Shown: one piece after another, positions 36,036 to 47,892 of the stretch
Position numbering within the stretch: position 1 is the first letter of the stretch
Layout: each line of letters starts with the position of its first letter
Assembly: GCA_928212115.1 (NCBI GenBank)
Contig: CAKMRJ010000001.1
Coordinates: forward strand, 183,947,598 to 184,011,597
Source: Lactuca virosa
Taxonomy: Eukaryota; Streptophyta; Magnoliopsida; Asterales; Asteraceae
DNA length: 64,000 nucleotides
Direction of reading: 5' to 3'
Position numbers and translations under genes: made by a program
The notes under the pieces: model-generated
Seen by the model: only the letters and a program-made list of their open reading frames with translations
Databases searched by the model: none
Told to the model about the DNA's origin: nothing

Positions 36036-37377
36036 ATTCTCCCACACTTGAGCTAGAATTCGTCCTTGAAGTCTGCTGCTGTGAAAAACTCCAGGTATTA
36101 TTCTCGCATCTCTCCCTCGACCCAATCATACAATCCTCCTCGAAACCCCTTCCGAACTAAAATTCGGCTCTTTCAGGCGACTGCCTTCCCATACTATATT
36201 TAACCCATTCTTAGCGAAACTTATGCACCCCAACCGATAATGAATCCTTGAAGCACTAACTTTTAACACTAAAGAAACCATCACAATCTTCCCAAAATAC
36301 GGAAATCGAATACCTCGACTAACGCTCAAGCAAGCAAAACCATCTCGGAACACGGTCAATATGACTTCATTTTACAATCTGAACCATACAGAAACCTTCC
36401 GACTTCGAATTACCTTGCTGATACCATTAAGAAACAAAACGCTTGAGTATTCACTGTTGTTGAACACTTCATTCAATAACAAGGCAACTCCCAACACAAG
36501 TCTCATGTAGATAACCGTTGTAGAGGAATACGTACAACGCCAACATATTCCACAACTTCCTAGCTATAATACCTAACTTCTAGCGAGAACCATAAAGCCG
36601 GGGACTCTTAAAACTATTACCACTGAAACAACTCCATCAATGTGCTTCTTGGGACCAGGAACCCATCAGTCCTAAACTTTAGAAACTATACTCCCGAACT
36701 GATATTCATCCATTCATTAAACGTACCCCTTGCCTATTACTAAGAACACTACTAAACACGCGGAACGAAATACTCAAAATACACCGATCATGAATTTTAA
36801 CCAATCCCAGATCCAAAAGTTATACGAAAAATCTTGAATACACCCTTGACTCCCTGACACGTCATTACCACTCTGCTCCTACGAGCAAAGATTATCAATC
36901 CAAGAATTTTCGTGTTGTATCCAAATCCTCATCAGCTTATGTGTACCCCCACCCGGACATCATTGGCAAGCAAAATCCTAATAAACAGCTCGCAAAAAAT
37001 GAGATATATAAGGCAAACACTCCGCAAGAGACTTCTGATGCACAACTGATACTCACAACAACCCTTAACTACCCATATGTTCCAAGCCAGCTAGTCAATA
37101 AGTCTCCCGACTCCCACTATGCACTGACGCGCAAACATGCCAAGAAAACCAACTATCTGAGACCTAAGAGCCTCAAACAATTGAATATCGGATCCGACCG
37201 ATACAAATCATAGAACCACTGGTTCATAATACATTCTGATACCTTTTAACCACTAAACAATAAGCACATGGTACTAAGCTGATCTTGCCATTATTCTATC
37301 ACTGTTCTGAAGACTCACGACCAACACCACAAGGGCCTAAAGGTACTCAACCATCAACCTGAGTCTTACCCATCTAT
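36036..37377 (-). other. G internal sequence, copy 2 (left part)
   Basis: Matches 9586-10985 apart from a roughly 56-bp deletion near 36960. It has no recognisable protein domain. The solo LTR interrupts it at TCTAT (37373-37377). Confidence 0.65.
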
Positions 37378-37693
37378 TGTAACATCCCAATTTTCAAGGC
37401 CAAAATTTTCATTTTTAAATTAAGTACTTCATAAAATAGTGTACCAAAACATTGTCGAGGTTACGTCAAATTATAAAAACTATAACGTCATGTCTCAAAA
37501 TCACAATGTCAAAAGTAGTGAAAATCAGAGTACAATCCCAGAAACTCCATGCGGAAATCATGTGTGTGTGTGTGTGATGCGCTGCTACACCGCCAGCTCC
37601 TTCCCCTTGGACGAAGAGGTACCTGAAACCAAAACTGAAACTGTAAGCCCAAAGCTTAGTGAGTTCCCCCATCATACAACATACCATATAATA

Positions 37694-37801
37694 TCATCGA
37701 TATCATTCAACCGGTAACTGCCATCGATATCTTTCAACCGGTATCTGCCATCGGTATCTTTCAACCGGTAACCTCCATCGGTATCTTTCAACCGGTAACC
37801 G
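37694..37801. repeat. 27-bp minisatellite in the solo LTR
   Basis: Four units of about 27 bp containing ATCGGTATCTTTCAACCGGT. It sits at the same LTR position as the unrelated minisatellites of LTR G and LTR H. Confidence 0.9.
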
Positions 37802-38260
37802 GGGACTATTTCACCTCCTATCACTATCATGCAATAACAAGATATAATCATACACTCAAGAATATCTGGGTACTGACCTACCCTTCGATCCTAACGACCG
37901 ATGTCAGGGAAAAACTATTCCCTGCCACTACCACTAACACACATAGCATATCATGCAGGCATATATCATGACCGTATCACATAAACATACCAAGATAATT
38001 ATCACAAAGACAATTATCTACTAAATACCCCTGTGGGTGGGCTGACATTGTCTCCTTAGACCCACCCCTACTAGAAGGTAACTCATCTCGATGTCGTGTA
38101 GTGTCTGAAACGTCCTCAGCGTGAAGGTCGACTCCCTTCGACTCCCCAATCCCAACATGACAATCCTTCTAAGTTATTAATATGAACATGCAACCTAACC
38201 CAGGTTCAACTCAAATCAATCAAGGTCAACATTAGTCAATGTCAACACCCAGTTGACCTC

Positions 38261-38510
38261 ACTCGCCGAGTTGGTGTACAAACTCGTCGAGTCCATACTC
38301 CACTAACCCGATCCAACCCCGACTCTACTCGTCGAGTCTAGCAAGAAATCGATGGGTTCTCCTTTATTCAACCCATCGGGACCATCCTCATCCGACTCGC
38401 CGAGTTCATCTCCCTCATAAGAATGTGTCCAGTCTATGACTCGCCGAGTTCTATGAACAACTCGTCGAGTCCATCTTCAAATATCGGGAGATTGCCTTGG
38501 ATTCGCCGAG
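38261..38510. repeat. ACTCGTCGAGT palindrome cluster (solo LTR, part 1)
   Basis: Exact or one-base variants at 38261, 38282, 38327, 38395, 38439, 38460 and 38500. The cluster continues beyond Gypsy-3 at 46686, 46798, 47413, 47479 and 47500. Confidence 0.9.
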
Positions 38511-38516
38511 CCTGCT

Positions 38517-41121
38517 TGTGACATCCCCTAATTTCTCGGCCAGAAAAGACCGATTTAATTTATGTTTTTTAAAATAAAATCAGAGAAATCTTTTCAAAAG
38601 ATATTACGGAATAGGTCCCCAATATAAAACATGATAATGTTTATTAAAACCTTTCTTTAAGAAATATATAATTTCCTTTTATATTAAAACCTCGGGATGT
38701 CATGTTCCGATACAGATCAAAAGCATAAACAAGACATTATAAGCCTTATAACAGTTATTTATAACTACTGGCCTATAATCCATAAATCACTCATCATCAT
38801 CATCATCCGACTATGCTCGGGGTCCACTACCTGTAATCATAAAAAGCTGAGTGGGTCAGGCTTGGAAGCCTGGTGAGCATATAGGGTTTTCAACCCACAA
38901 TACATAATTTAATATGCTTAAACATCAATCAATCAATAAAATTACCCCAACCCCGTTATCTTATTTATTTCTTAAGGGGTTTACCCTAAGAATCAACTAT
39001 CACTCCTTCCTAAGGATTCATCCTAAGGAATAGACACAAAGTCACCTTGTCACCGGGGTTTATACCACGGGCACTAAGTCCATAGCTGTCAAGGTTTATT
39101 CAACATATGCTAAGTTCATAGCTCTCATTTATCGGCAGTATTATTTACAGGTATTCCCCCCTGCAATACATGTCAATGGGGTTTTTAGAGTACATCAAAT
39201 GAACATATAGTTCATTACACCTACAGGTTGCGGGCCTGCTAGTGTTCCACAGACTGTCTAGAATAGTCCATGGTTGTCATCCATACTCTGCTGAATGACG
39301 GGGGCCCACGTTTGGGTAAGGGCTTTTCTCATATTGCACCACTCACGCCAACGTTTGGGTAAGGGCTTCACCCCTCACTATCAACTCATGATCTCATTTC
39401 ACCACTCCCTCTCAACTCATGATCTCATTTCACCACTCACTCTCAACTCATGATCAATATTACTGATCATCTCCTTTGTCCAACTCACCTTTCATCACAC
39501 CCACTATTTCACCTACATATGTTTTACCCAACATTTTTCGTAGATAAAAATACATATACAATTTAAATTATTTAAAAACCTGTATAAATTATTCCTTCAA
39601 CACCCATCTCAAATAAACAAACAATATATATTCACATAACACGTATTTTATGTAAAATACTTCATATCTATGTGTAAGGTGAAAATAACTACACACACAC
39701 ATGATTTGATGATAATCGGGCAGCAATTCGTTTCCTAAAATGTTCGTTTCTAATAAAACCGGGAGTTTTATTAAGAAACCGGGCTCTGCAAAAGTCGGGC
39801 TTCGAAACCGAAAAGATAAATTTTCCGGGCTTCACGGGCACTTCGTGGCGTATTCCGGGCTTGTAATTGATACCGGGGCTTCGGGGGGTGATAATATGAA
39901 AGAAATATGAGTTTAGGGGCTAAAATTGACAATTTTCAAAAGTACCCCCGGGAGGTGTCGCACCCTTGTATTTATAAGGCCGAGCCTCCTGATCCAATGG
40001 CTGAGAAGTGGCCACGCTCCGCGGATCCGACGGCTCGCAGAGGAGGCTCGACGAGGGCTGCACATGGGTCGCACCTGCGAAGGCTCGCTGGCAGTCTCCT
40101 ATTGGATCTAGGTCTACTGGTCCGAAGCCTAGGCATCGTGGCAGTCAGCGAGGGTTCGGTCTCGTGCTAAGAGGGTACGTGTCGCATGGCTACTGGACCG
40201 CTTTGGATAAGGCCATGTGCTCGGATGACTCAGCAGCTTCGCCACGTGGCTTCGCATGAGTCACAGATTTCGGACACGTGTCACATTCTAAGCGAGGGTG
40301 ACGTGGCAATCGTGACTATGCGAATTTTCTCAGTTTTTGTGCAAAAACTTCTAAAATCCATAACTTTCGCATACGAGCTCCGTTTTTGAGTTTCTTTATA
40401 TGCACGCGTAGGTAAAATTACGCTCTACAACTTCCGTTTACACTTCGTCGGCTAATTTTGACTTTAATTTTTATATTATTATTTTTAATAGACCGGGACA
40501 GGAAATCCGTTAAAAATTCATAACTTCTTCATCCGACGTCCGTTTTCGTCAGACTTTTTACCGTTGTGCTACTATTTACGAGACCTTCGATTCTCGTTTA
40601 GGTTGTGTCGGCTAAAAATCAATCGATCTAAAATTCGAGTTTTTAGCTGTCTACTGCTAAGCTGAAACTTCGAAAAATCATAACTTCCTCATACGAAGTC
40701 AGATTTTGGCGTTCTTTTTATTGAACTTTTCGGTTTAACGAATACTACGAGTTTCGTTTAGATCGCTAAGGCTAAAAAGTAGTTTATCAAAAACTCACTT
40801 TTTACGACATTCGGCACGGAGCCGGTTTTGTCGTGAAACTTCGACAGGTCATAACTTCTTCGTTATAACTCGGATTTCGGCATTCTTTATATATCCGTAA
40901 TCCTTGTCACGACTGCTACAACTTTCTTAATAAATATCGACTTTATCTAAAATTTAATTTTGACGCTTAATTTTATTCTTAATTAATTAACTCCTAGTAA
41001 TTAAGCATAAAACACATAAAATTCACATAATTCCTTTTTCATTTCTTCAAAATGCGTCACAAAGGTTAACCTAGACCATTATGTCAATATTAATGCCTAG
41101 TCTAGAAACACGGGCGTTACA
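38517..41121 (-). repeat. 3' LTR of Gypsy-3 (2605 bp)
   Basis: The full-length LTR copy. It contains a 160-bp tandem repeat (about 40340-41000), a 30-bp repeat (CAACTCATGATCTCATTTCA at 39385-39460) and a duplicated CCAACGTTTGGGTAAGGGCTT-like segment (39308-39374). Confidence 0.93.
40340..41000. repeat. Four-unit 160-bp tandem repeat in Gypsy-3 3' LTR
   Basis: The word CATAACTT(C/T) followed by TCATACGA-like sequence starts at 40359, 40519, 40679 and 40850, spacings 160, 160 and 171. Each unit continues with a TTTTGGCGTTCTTT-like stretch and a GTTTAG-TCGGCTAA-like stretch. Units are diverged but aligned over most of their length. The 5' LTR has the same array at 45912, 46072, 46232 and 46403. 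Confidence 0.85.
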
Positions 41122-41137
41122 ACTCTCTCCCCCTTAG
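41122..41137 (-). other. Polypurine tract of Gypsy-3
   Basis: The minus strand reads CTAAGGGGGAGAGAGT directly before TGTAACGCCC, following the GGACGAAATCATC motif typical of the end of Gypsy pol. Confidence 0.8.
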
Positions 41138-41164
41138 GATGATTTCGTCCCCCGGAATCACACA

Positions 41165-42970
41165 ACGACAAACTACGGGTAGCGACTCACCATGTCTCTC
41201 TCCGTTTCCCAGGTGGGATTTGGCCCATTTATATGTTTCCATCGCACAAGCACTAAATCGACTATCTTACGTTACAACTTCTTAGTCTTACGGTCAACGA
41301 TTGCCTCAGGTTATCCAATTAACCTCTTGCTCTCATCCAACCTTAATTAAGAAATGGGAATTATGTCGGGCACACCTCCCGTGAACTTCCTCAAATAACA
41401 CACATGAAATGTGTTATGAATACCCTCCAGCTCTTCCGGTAATTCTAGCTTGTAAGCTTGATTCCCGATCCTCTGAAGAACTTTAAATGGTCCAATAAAC
41501 CTTGGACTCAACTTTCCCCTTTTTACCAAATCTTATAAGTCCCTTCCACGACGAGACTTTAAGTAAAACCGAATCTCCAACTTCGAAGGATATCAGTTGT
41601 CTTTTCTTGTCAGCATAGCTCTTTTGTCGATCTTGAGCAGCTAACATCCTCTCCCTTATCACTTTCAACTTTTCAGCAGTTTGATGGACTATTTCAGGTC
41701 CCATAAACTGCTTTTCCCCAGCTTCCAGCCAACATGATGGCGTTCGACACTTTTCCCCATACAAAGCGTGATAAGGTGCCATCTTAATACTTGAGTGGAA
41801 ACTATTATTATAGGAAAATTCTACTAGAGGTAAGTGTTCATCCCAGTTACCTTGGAATTCTAGGGTACATGCTCTCAGCATATCCTCCAATGTTTGAATC
41901 GTTCGTTCGCTCTGACCATCGGTTTGCGGATGGTAAGCCGTATTCAAACACAACTTGGTACCCAATTCCTCTTACAGACTCCTCCAACACCTTGAGGTAA
42001 AACAGCTGTTACGATCGGATACAATCGTTAACGGAACACCGTGAAGCCTCACAATTTCTTTCACATAAGAATTCGCAAGGTTATCCATAGACCATTTCTC
42101 GTTGGCTGCTATGAAATGCGCACTCTTAGTGAAGCGATCAAAGACCACCTAAATCATGTTGTGACCATTCCTTGTTCTGGGCAGTTTAGTCACAAAATCC
42201 ATAGTGATATCTTCCCATTTACCCATGGGTATAGGTAAAGGTTCTAAACTCCCATACGGTTTCTGATGTTGTGTCTTAACCCTAGCACAAGTTACACACT
42301 CGGCCACATACATAAAAACATCAAGCTTCATCGTCGGCCATCAGTAATAGGGTTTTAGGTCCCTATACATTCTTATACTGCCGGGATGAATCGAGTACAT
42401 GGTCTTGTGAGCTTCTTCCATCAGAAGATCTCTTACTCCTCCCATCTTAGGTACCCAAATCCTATCTTTGAATACCTTCAGTCCTTGACCGTTTGTATCA
42501 AACACTAACGTTTTATCCCAAACGTTCTTCCTTTCGGTCATTTTTCTCTAAAGCTTCCTCTTGAGCTTTCTTTATACTTTCCACAATTGTCAAGACAACT
42601 TCAATTCTCAACGCTCTTGGCCTTTTCTTTTCAAGATTTACCTTCCGACTGAGAGCATCAGCAACAACATTTGCTTTACTAGGGTGGTAAAGTATCTCAC
42701 AGTCGTAGTCCTTGAGTAACTCTAGCCAGCGCCGTTACCTCATGTTCAATTCCTTCTGATTAAAGAGATATCGAAGACTCTTATAATCAGTGAAAAGTTT
42801 GCATTTAGTACCATAAAGATAGTGCCTCCCTATCTTTAAGGCGAATACTACCACTGCCAACTCCAGATCATGAGTGGGGTAGTTCTTTTCATGCTCCTTC
42901 AATTGCCTCAATGCATACGCTATCACTTTATCCCTTTGGGTCAGAACACAAACTAACCCAACTTCTTTAA
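41165..42970 (-). pseudogene. Gypsy-3 RNase H, integrase and chromodomain-like tail
   Basis: Minus strand. RNase H (LTQRDKVIAYALRQLKEHEK, then YGTKCKLFTDYKSLRYLF) at 42970-42700. Integrase has a zinc-binding HHCC (HPGSIRMYRDLKPYYWW, then CVTCARVK; about 42450-42270), first Asp in ITMDFVTKLP (about 42200), second Asp in LTIVSDRNSCF (about 42020) and Glu in SERTIQTLEDML (about 41920). An RNA-binding-like SH3 tail (FIGPFKVLQRIGNQAYKLEL) follows. A Trp codon has become TAG near 42151, further stops lie near 42342 and 41975, and a frameshift occurs near 41520. The integrase catalytic triad is complete but the frame is broken. Confidence 0.9.
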
Positions 42971-43648
42971 CAACGAACGCGATACTTCTATTGATCGCTT
43001 TGATCAGCCTTTACTTCAATTCGGCTTAAGTCAACTGCTACATCGAACTTGGTTCTCTGAACCACATAACAAACTCATCGCAGTCGGACTCAATTCGATA
43101 TGACCACTAGGGTCGGAATAACAATCATCTTCTTAGTCATTACCGAAACGATGGTACCGACATACTAGAATAAGACGGAATCAATTACGAGTTCCTTGGT
43201 AACCTTGTGACTTTCCCTGATCCAAGTGTGAGTCATGTGCTTCCAGTAATATAGATCTCTACTATTCACACCTACTCATACTCGTCCCAAGTACTGTCTC
43301 GCATTCTCCAAGTCCTAAAATCACAAAACAATTTAACACATACGAATGTGTCCAATTAATCATAAAATTTTCATAGACTCTACTAGGACTTCTTCCATGC
43401 GTATCTTCAATCATCAATTCTGCTTCAACTTGGTTGGTGATGGAAATTCCAGACGATTGGGACAACTTCAAAAATTACACCAATCATTCCATTCATCAGA
43501 TAACAAAACCAGGGTTTATATTATTTCCTTGAAACGATTACACAAAGGTTCAAGTTTACCCTATACTATGCCTCTAATAGGCTAAACCACTTGTTACTAT
43601 TCACATTATTACTTCGTAACTTGATCTTTGGGTATCAAGTCTTTACTT
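42971..43648 (-). other. Gypsy-3 gap region where protease and RT should be
   Basis: Between the gag stop and RNase H there are only about 680 bp, with no DTG/DSG protease motif and no FIDD/YVDD box on either strand. A normal Gypsy has about 2 kb here, so most of the region was deleted. What remains is not recognisable. Confidence 0.7.
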
Positions 43649-44236
43649 CTACTTCCTAGCGTTATTAATCGCTTCGTCAAGGATATTCTGAAATTCCCTT
43701 GGCGTTGGCGGTGCACTTGGCCTTGTTACTTCATTGTTCCTCGGACAGTTCTTAGAAATATGGCCTTCTTCTTTACATATATAACACACCCCCTTGAGAA
43801 TCGTACACTGATTCGCGTAATGCCCTATTTCTCCACACCTAAAGCACTTCACCTTCCCGTCACAATTCCCAAAGTGTTTATTTTTGCACTTCCCGCACCA
43901 TTTTCCTTTATTTCTTCTTTTGCCAGACTTTGAGGATATGTTGCTCTTGTTGGGCCTTGAAGACCCCTCAAGTTTCCTCTTTTTGTCAACTTCAACCTTG
44001 TTGGCGGTCCTGTCATTGATCATTTCTTCAATAGACTTAGCAACCCTAATAGTTGCCTCAAGAACAGATGCCTGACATACTGGCACAGTAAGTTCATCCT
44101 TACTTTGTTGAAGTAAACGTTTTGTTTCTTCCATCTGTTCATCTAACATCGTACACACCATTGCCTGCACCCCAACCATCGTGATTGGCTCAGGCTGTGG
44201 ATTATCGCTTCTGAACCCACTTTGAGTACTCGTCAT
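43649..44236 (-). CDS. Gypsy-3 gag derivative, open 195-codon frame with three zinc knuckles
   Basis: Opens at ATG 44236 (MTSTQSGFRSDNPQPEPITM) shortly after the primer-binding site and stays open to 43649. An N-terminal segment with a short helix (DEQMEETKRLLQQSKDEL, residues about 32-49) leads to SIEEMIND, a basic patch (KKRKLEGSS, SGKRRNKGKW) and three Cys-rich knuckles: CGKCKNKHFGNC, CFRCGEIGHYANQC and CYICKEEGHISKNC. The capsid domain normally found between the N-terminus and the basic patch is missing; about 200 residues have been removed cleanly without breaking the frame. It could encode a small nucleocapsid-like RNA-binding protein, but whether it is expressed is unknown. Confidence 0.7.
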   Translation of the reverse strand: MTSTQSGFRSDNPQPEPITMVGVQAMVCTMLDEQMEETKRLLQQSKDELTVPVCQASVLEATIRVAKSIEEMINDRTANKVEVDKKRKLEGSSRPNKSNISSKSGKRRNKGKWCGKCKNKHFGNCDGKVKCFRCGEIGHYANQCTILKGVCYICKEEGHISKNCPRNNEVTRPSAPPTPREFQNILDEAINNARK

Positions 44237-44611
44237 TTCGATCTATACACCAATCATAGGTGAATTTAGATCTTCATTTTCGTTTGACGTTAAGTCTTCG
44301 TTATTACTCCGAAACGTTTATATGTTAGTTCTAATATCGTAGTCATACGTTTAGTATCCTACACACATAAGGTTTCCAGATCCGGTCGGCAACAGACCAT
44401 AGATCCGAACAAATAATGGCATATATGGAAAACATATAGCATTTAGCACATAAAAGCATTTTAGGCATCTTTCCTAAAATAAACTAGTGCTCGTGTCAAT
44501 TTAGGTGTACTACCTAAAAATATAATAAACACACTCAACTCACAATCATCGCTTAGCATTCTAAGTTTAAGTCTAGAAATCCTACAAATTTCCTAGTTCG
44601 CTTAAACTAAT

Positions 44612-44623
44612 GCTCTGATACCA
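44612..44623 (-). other. Primer-binding site of Gypsy-3
   Basis: The minus strand reads TGGTATCAGAGC two bases inside the 5' LTR, the initiator Met-tRNA type. Confidence 0.95.
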
Positions 44624-44625
44624 AC

Positions 44626-46674
44626 TGTGACATCCCTTAATTTCTCGGCCAGAAAAGACCGATTTAATTCATAGCTCTCATTTATCGGCAGTATTATTTA
44701 CAGGTATTCCCCCCTGCAATACATGTCAATGGGTTTTTAGAGTACATCAAATGAACATATAATTCATTACACCTACAGGTTGCGGGCCTCCTAGTGTTCC
44801 ACAGACTGTCTAGAATAGTCTATGGTTGTCATCCATACTCTGCTGAATGACGGGGGCCCACGTTTGGGTAAGGGCTTTTCTCATATTGCACCACTCACGC
44901 CAACGTTTGGGTAAGGGCTTCACCCCTCACTATCAACTCATGATCTCATTTCACCACTCCCTCTCAACTCATGATCTCATTTCACCACTCACTCTCAACT
45001 CATGATCAATATTACTGATCATCTCCTTTGTCCAACTCACCTTTCATCACACCCACTATTTCATCTACCCATGTTTTACCCAACATTTTTCGTAGATAAA
45101 AATACATATACAGTTTAAATTATTTAAAAACCTGTATAAATTATTCCTTCAACACCAATCTCAAATAAACAAACAATATATATTCACATAACACGTATTT
45201 TATGTAAAATACTTCATATCTATGTGTAAGGTGAAAGTAACTACACACTCACATGATTTGATGATAATCGGGCAGCAATTCGTTTCCTAAAACGTTCGTT
45301 TCTAATAAAACCAGGAGTTTTATTAATAAATCGGACTCTGCAAAAGTCGGGCTTCGAAACAGAAAAGATAAATTTTCCGGGCTTCACGGGCACTTCGTGG
45401 CATATTCCGGGCTTATAATTGATACCTGGGCTTCGGGGGGCGATAATATGGAAGAAATATGAGTTTAGGGGCTAAAATTGACAATTTTCAAAAGTACCCC
45501 CGGGAGGTCTCGCACCCTTGTATTTATAGGGCCGAGCCTCCTGATCAAATGGCTGAGAAGTGGCCATGCTCCGCGGATCCGACGGCTCGCAGAGGAGGCT
45601 CGCACGAGGGCTGCACGTGGGTCGCACCTGCGAAGGCTCGCTGGCAGTCTCCTATTGGACCGAGGTCTACTGGTCCGAAGCCTAGGCACCGTGGCAGTCA
45701 GCGAGGGTTCGGTCTCGTGCTAAGAGGGTACGTGTCGCATGGCTACAGGACCGCTTCGGATAAGGCCATGTGCTCGGATGACTCAGCAGCTTCGCCACGT
45801 GGCTTCTCATGAGTCACAGATTTCGGACACGTGTCACATTCTAAGCGAGGGTGACGTGACAATTATGACTATGCGAATTTTCTCGGTTTTTGTGCAAAAA
45901 CTTCTAAAATCCATAACTTTCGCATACGAGCTCCGTTTTTGACGTTCTTTATATGCACGCGTAGGTAAAATTACGCTCTACAACTTCCGTTTCCACTTTG
46001 TCGGCTAATTTTTACTTTAATTTTTATATTATTATTTTTAACAGACCGGGACAGGAAATCCGTTAAAAATTCATAACTTCTTCATCCGACGTCCGTTTTC
46101 GTCAGACTTTTTACCGTTGTGCTACTATTTACGAGACCTTCGATTCTCGTTTAGGTTGTGTCGGCTAAAAATCACTCGATCTAAAATTCGAGTTTTTAGC
46201 TGTCTACTGCTAAGCTGAAACTTCGAAAAATCATAACTTCCTCATACGAAGTCAGATTTTGGCGTTCTTTTTATCGAACTTTTCGGTTTAACGAATACTA
46301 CGAGTTTCGTTTAGATCGCTAAGGCTAAAAAGTAGTTTATCAAAAACTCACTTTTTACGACATTCGGCACGGAGCCGGTTTTGTCGTGAAACTTCAACAG
46401 GTCATAACTTCTTCGTTATAACTCGGATTTCGGCATTCTTTATATATCTGTAATCCTTGTCACGACTGCTACAACTTTCTTAATAAATATCGGCTTTATC
46501 TAAAATTTAATTTTGACGCTTATTTTTATTCTTAATTAAATAACTCCTAGTAATTAAGCATAAAACACATAAAATTGACATAATTCCTTTTTCATTTCTT
46601 CAAAATGAGTCACAAAGGTTAACCTAGACCATTATGTCAATATTAATGCCTAGTCTAGAAACACGGGCGTTACA
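44626..46674 (-). repeat. 5' LTR of Gypsy-3 (2049 bp, with a 556-bp deletion)
   Basis: Matches the 3' LTR but lacks the segment equivalent to about 38560-39114. The join reads GATTTAATTCATAGCTC, with a 2-3 base overlap (TT/ATT) at the breakpoint. On the minus strand the missing part is near the LTR 3' end. The 160-bp array is retained. Confidence 0.92.
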
Positions 46675-47573
46675 CTGCTCTTAGCACTCGTCGAGTCCCA
46701 TGACTCCCAGGCCCCTGATGTGTCTAAACAACTGAGGGGCCTTCCACCCTCGCATCTGGTCCAATCAACAGAAAGGATTTGGCGACAATGCACCCCGACT
46801 CGCTGAGTCCCTATAACGACTTGCCGAGTCCATCCTTGTCCATTACTATACAATCGATAAATGGGTCTTAACACATCAAAACCACAGATCTGGCTTCCTA
46901 ATGTCCATTTTACACGTAAAGTTCCAAACTTGGTGCACATGCATGGGGTCCTTGGCTCAAAAAGCCATAAAATGTGATCTTCAAGATGCATGGGGCTCTC
47001 ATGGCCATAAAGTTGGCACCTTTATGCCATGAGGCCCCTCCTAAGGCCCAGATATGAAGTCAAACTCCATTCATCCCTTCAAAATCCGAAGATGGCTTAG
47101 AAAACTCCCCAAAACCCCAACCCTAAAGATGAATAAGCACATTGAAGACCAAGACAAGAGATTTTTACCTTGAATGAGTTGGAAATGGAACAAAATCCCT
47201 GGATCTCCAAGCCCCCACTCGAACTCTCAAGCTTCTTTCTCCTTCTCAAGCTTCACAATCCACCAAAAGCACCAAAATGCCCTTAGAACACACAAAAACG
47301 GCTAGGGTTTCGATATACAGCTTTCTGGGAGTGATAAGGACGATGGAGGCTGAGATGAGATGTTTAAATAGGGTGCAACCCCTCAAATTTAGGGTTTCAC
47401 TCAAACGGTACCTACTCGTCGAGTCAGTCTCCCGACTCCTCGAGTAGGTCACTTAAACTTCCTGCGGATCCCAACTCTACTCGACGAGTTGGGCCACCAA
47501 CTCGTCGAGTCCCAGAGAAAATACATACAATTCTTGAATAAAATACATACCAGGAATCAGGTGTTCCATCTAT

Positions 47574-47892
47574 AATACGCAATCCCTTTCACAACAGGCT
47601 GCAATCAGTGCAAAATCAGATGAAAACGTGATCACGAGAGAATGAGATAAGCGGTTGCACTCTTGTTCGAATTTGAGCGCTACAAACAAATTAAGAACCA
47701 CGCCAAAATTGGATTCTACCCAGATCCAACCCCATAACTTTAAAGGGCTAAAAAAAGTATCCCAACATCTAAACATCCAATAACTAGGAATGGCTGCTGA
47801 ACTCGAGCCTGCTATGAAGAATAATTCCACAACTAACCATTGGGTGTACCTATACCTAGAAACCAAAATGTACAATGTACAAAATTAAAATA
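47574..47892 (-). other. G internal sequence, copy 2 (right part)
   Basis: Matches 10986-11040 plus 19458-19730. It includes the uninterrupted Copia-C target site near 47626. No coding content. Confidence 0.7.

Larger units (their letters stand above)
38517..46674 (-). mobile_element. Gypsy-3, deletion-derivative LTR retrotransposon (8.2 kb)
   Basis: On the minus strand the LTRs start TGTAACGCCCGTGTTTCTAG and end ...GGGGATGTCACA. CTGCT is duplicated at 38512-38516 and 46675-46679. Internal order on the minus strand is primer-binding site, gag, gap, RNase H, integrase, chromodomain-like tail and purine tract. Protease and reverse transcriptase are missing, so it depended on enzymes from a relative. 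It lies inside the solo LTR. Confidence 0.95.
37378..47568 (-). mobile_element. Solo LTR (about 2.0 kb), split by Gypsy-3
   Basis: On the minus strand it starts TGGAACACCTGATTC (47568) and ends ...GGGATGTTACA (37378). TCTAT flanks it at 37373-37377 and 47569-47573. The empty site, one TCTAT followed by AATACGCAATCCC, is present in copy 1 at 10982. No internal region or second LTR exists, so it is a solo LTR from LTR-LTR recombination. It is interrupted at CTGCT by Gypsy-3. It carries a 27-bp minisatellite and about twelve ACTCG(T/C/A)CGAGT words. Confidence 0.93.

Noticed and set aside
39907..40259. Overlapping open frames in the Gypsy-3 LTR, repeated at 45459-45812
   Set aside because: They lie in a GC-rich LTR stretch. 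Several frames are open at once and they change length between the two LTRs, so recurrence is due to LTR duplication, not coding constraint.
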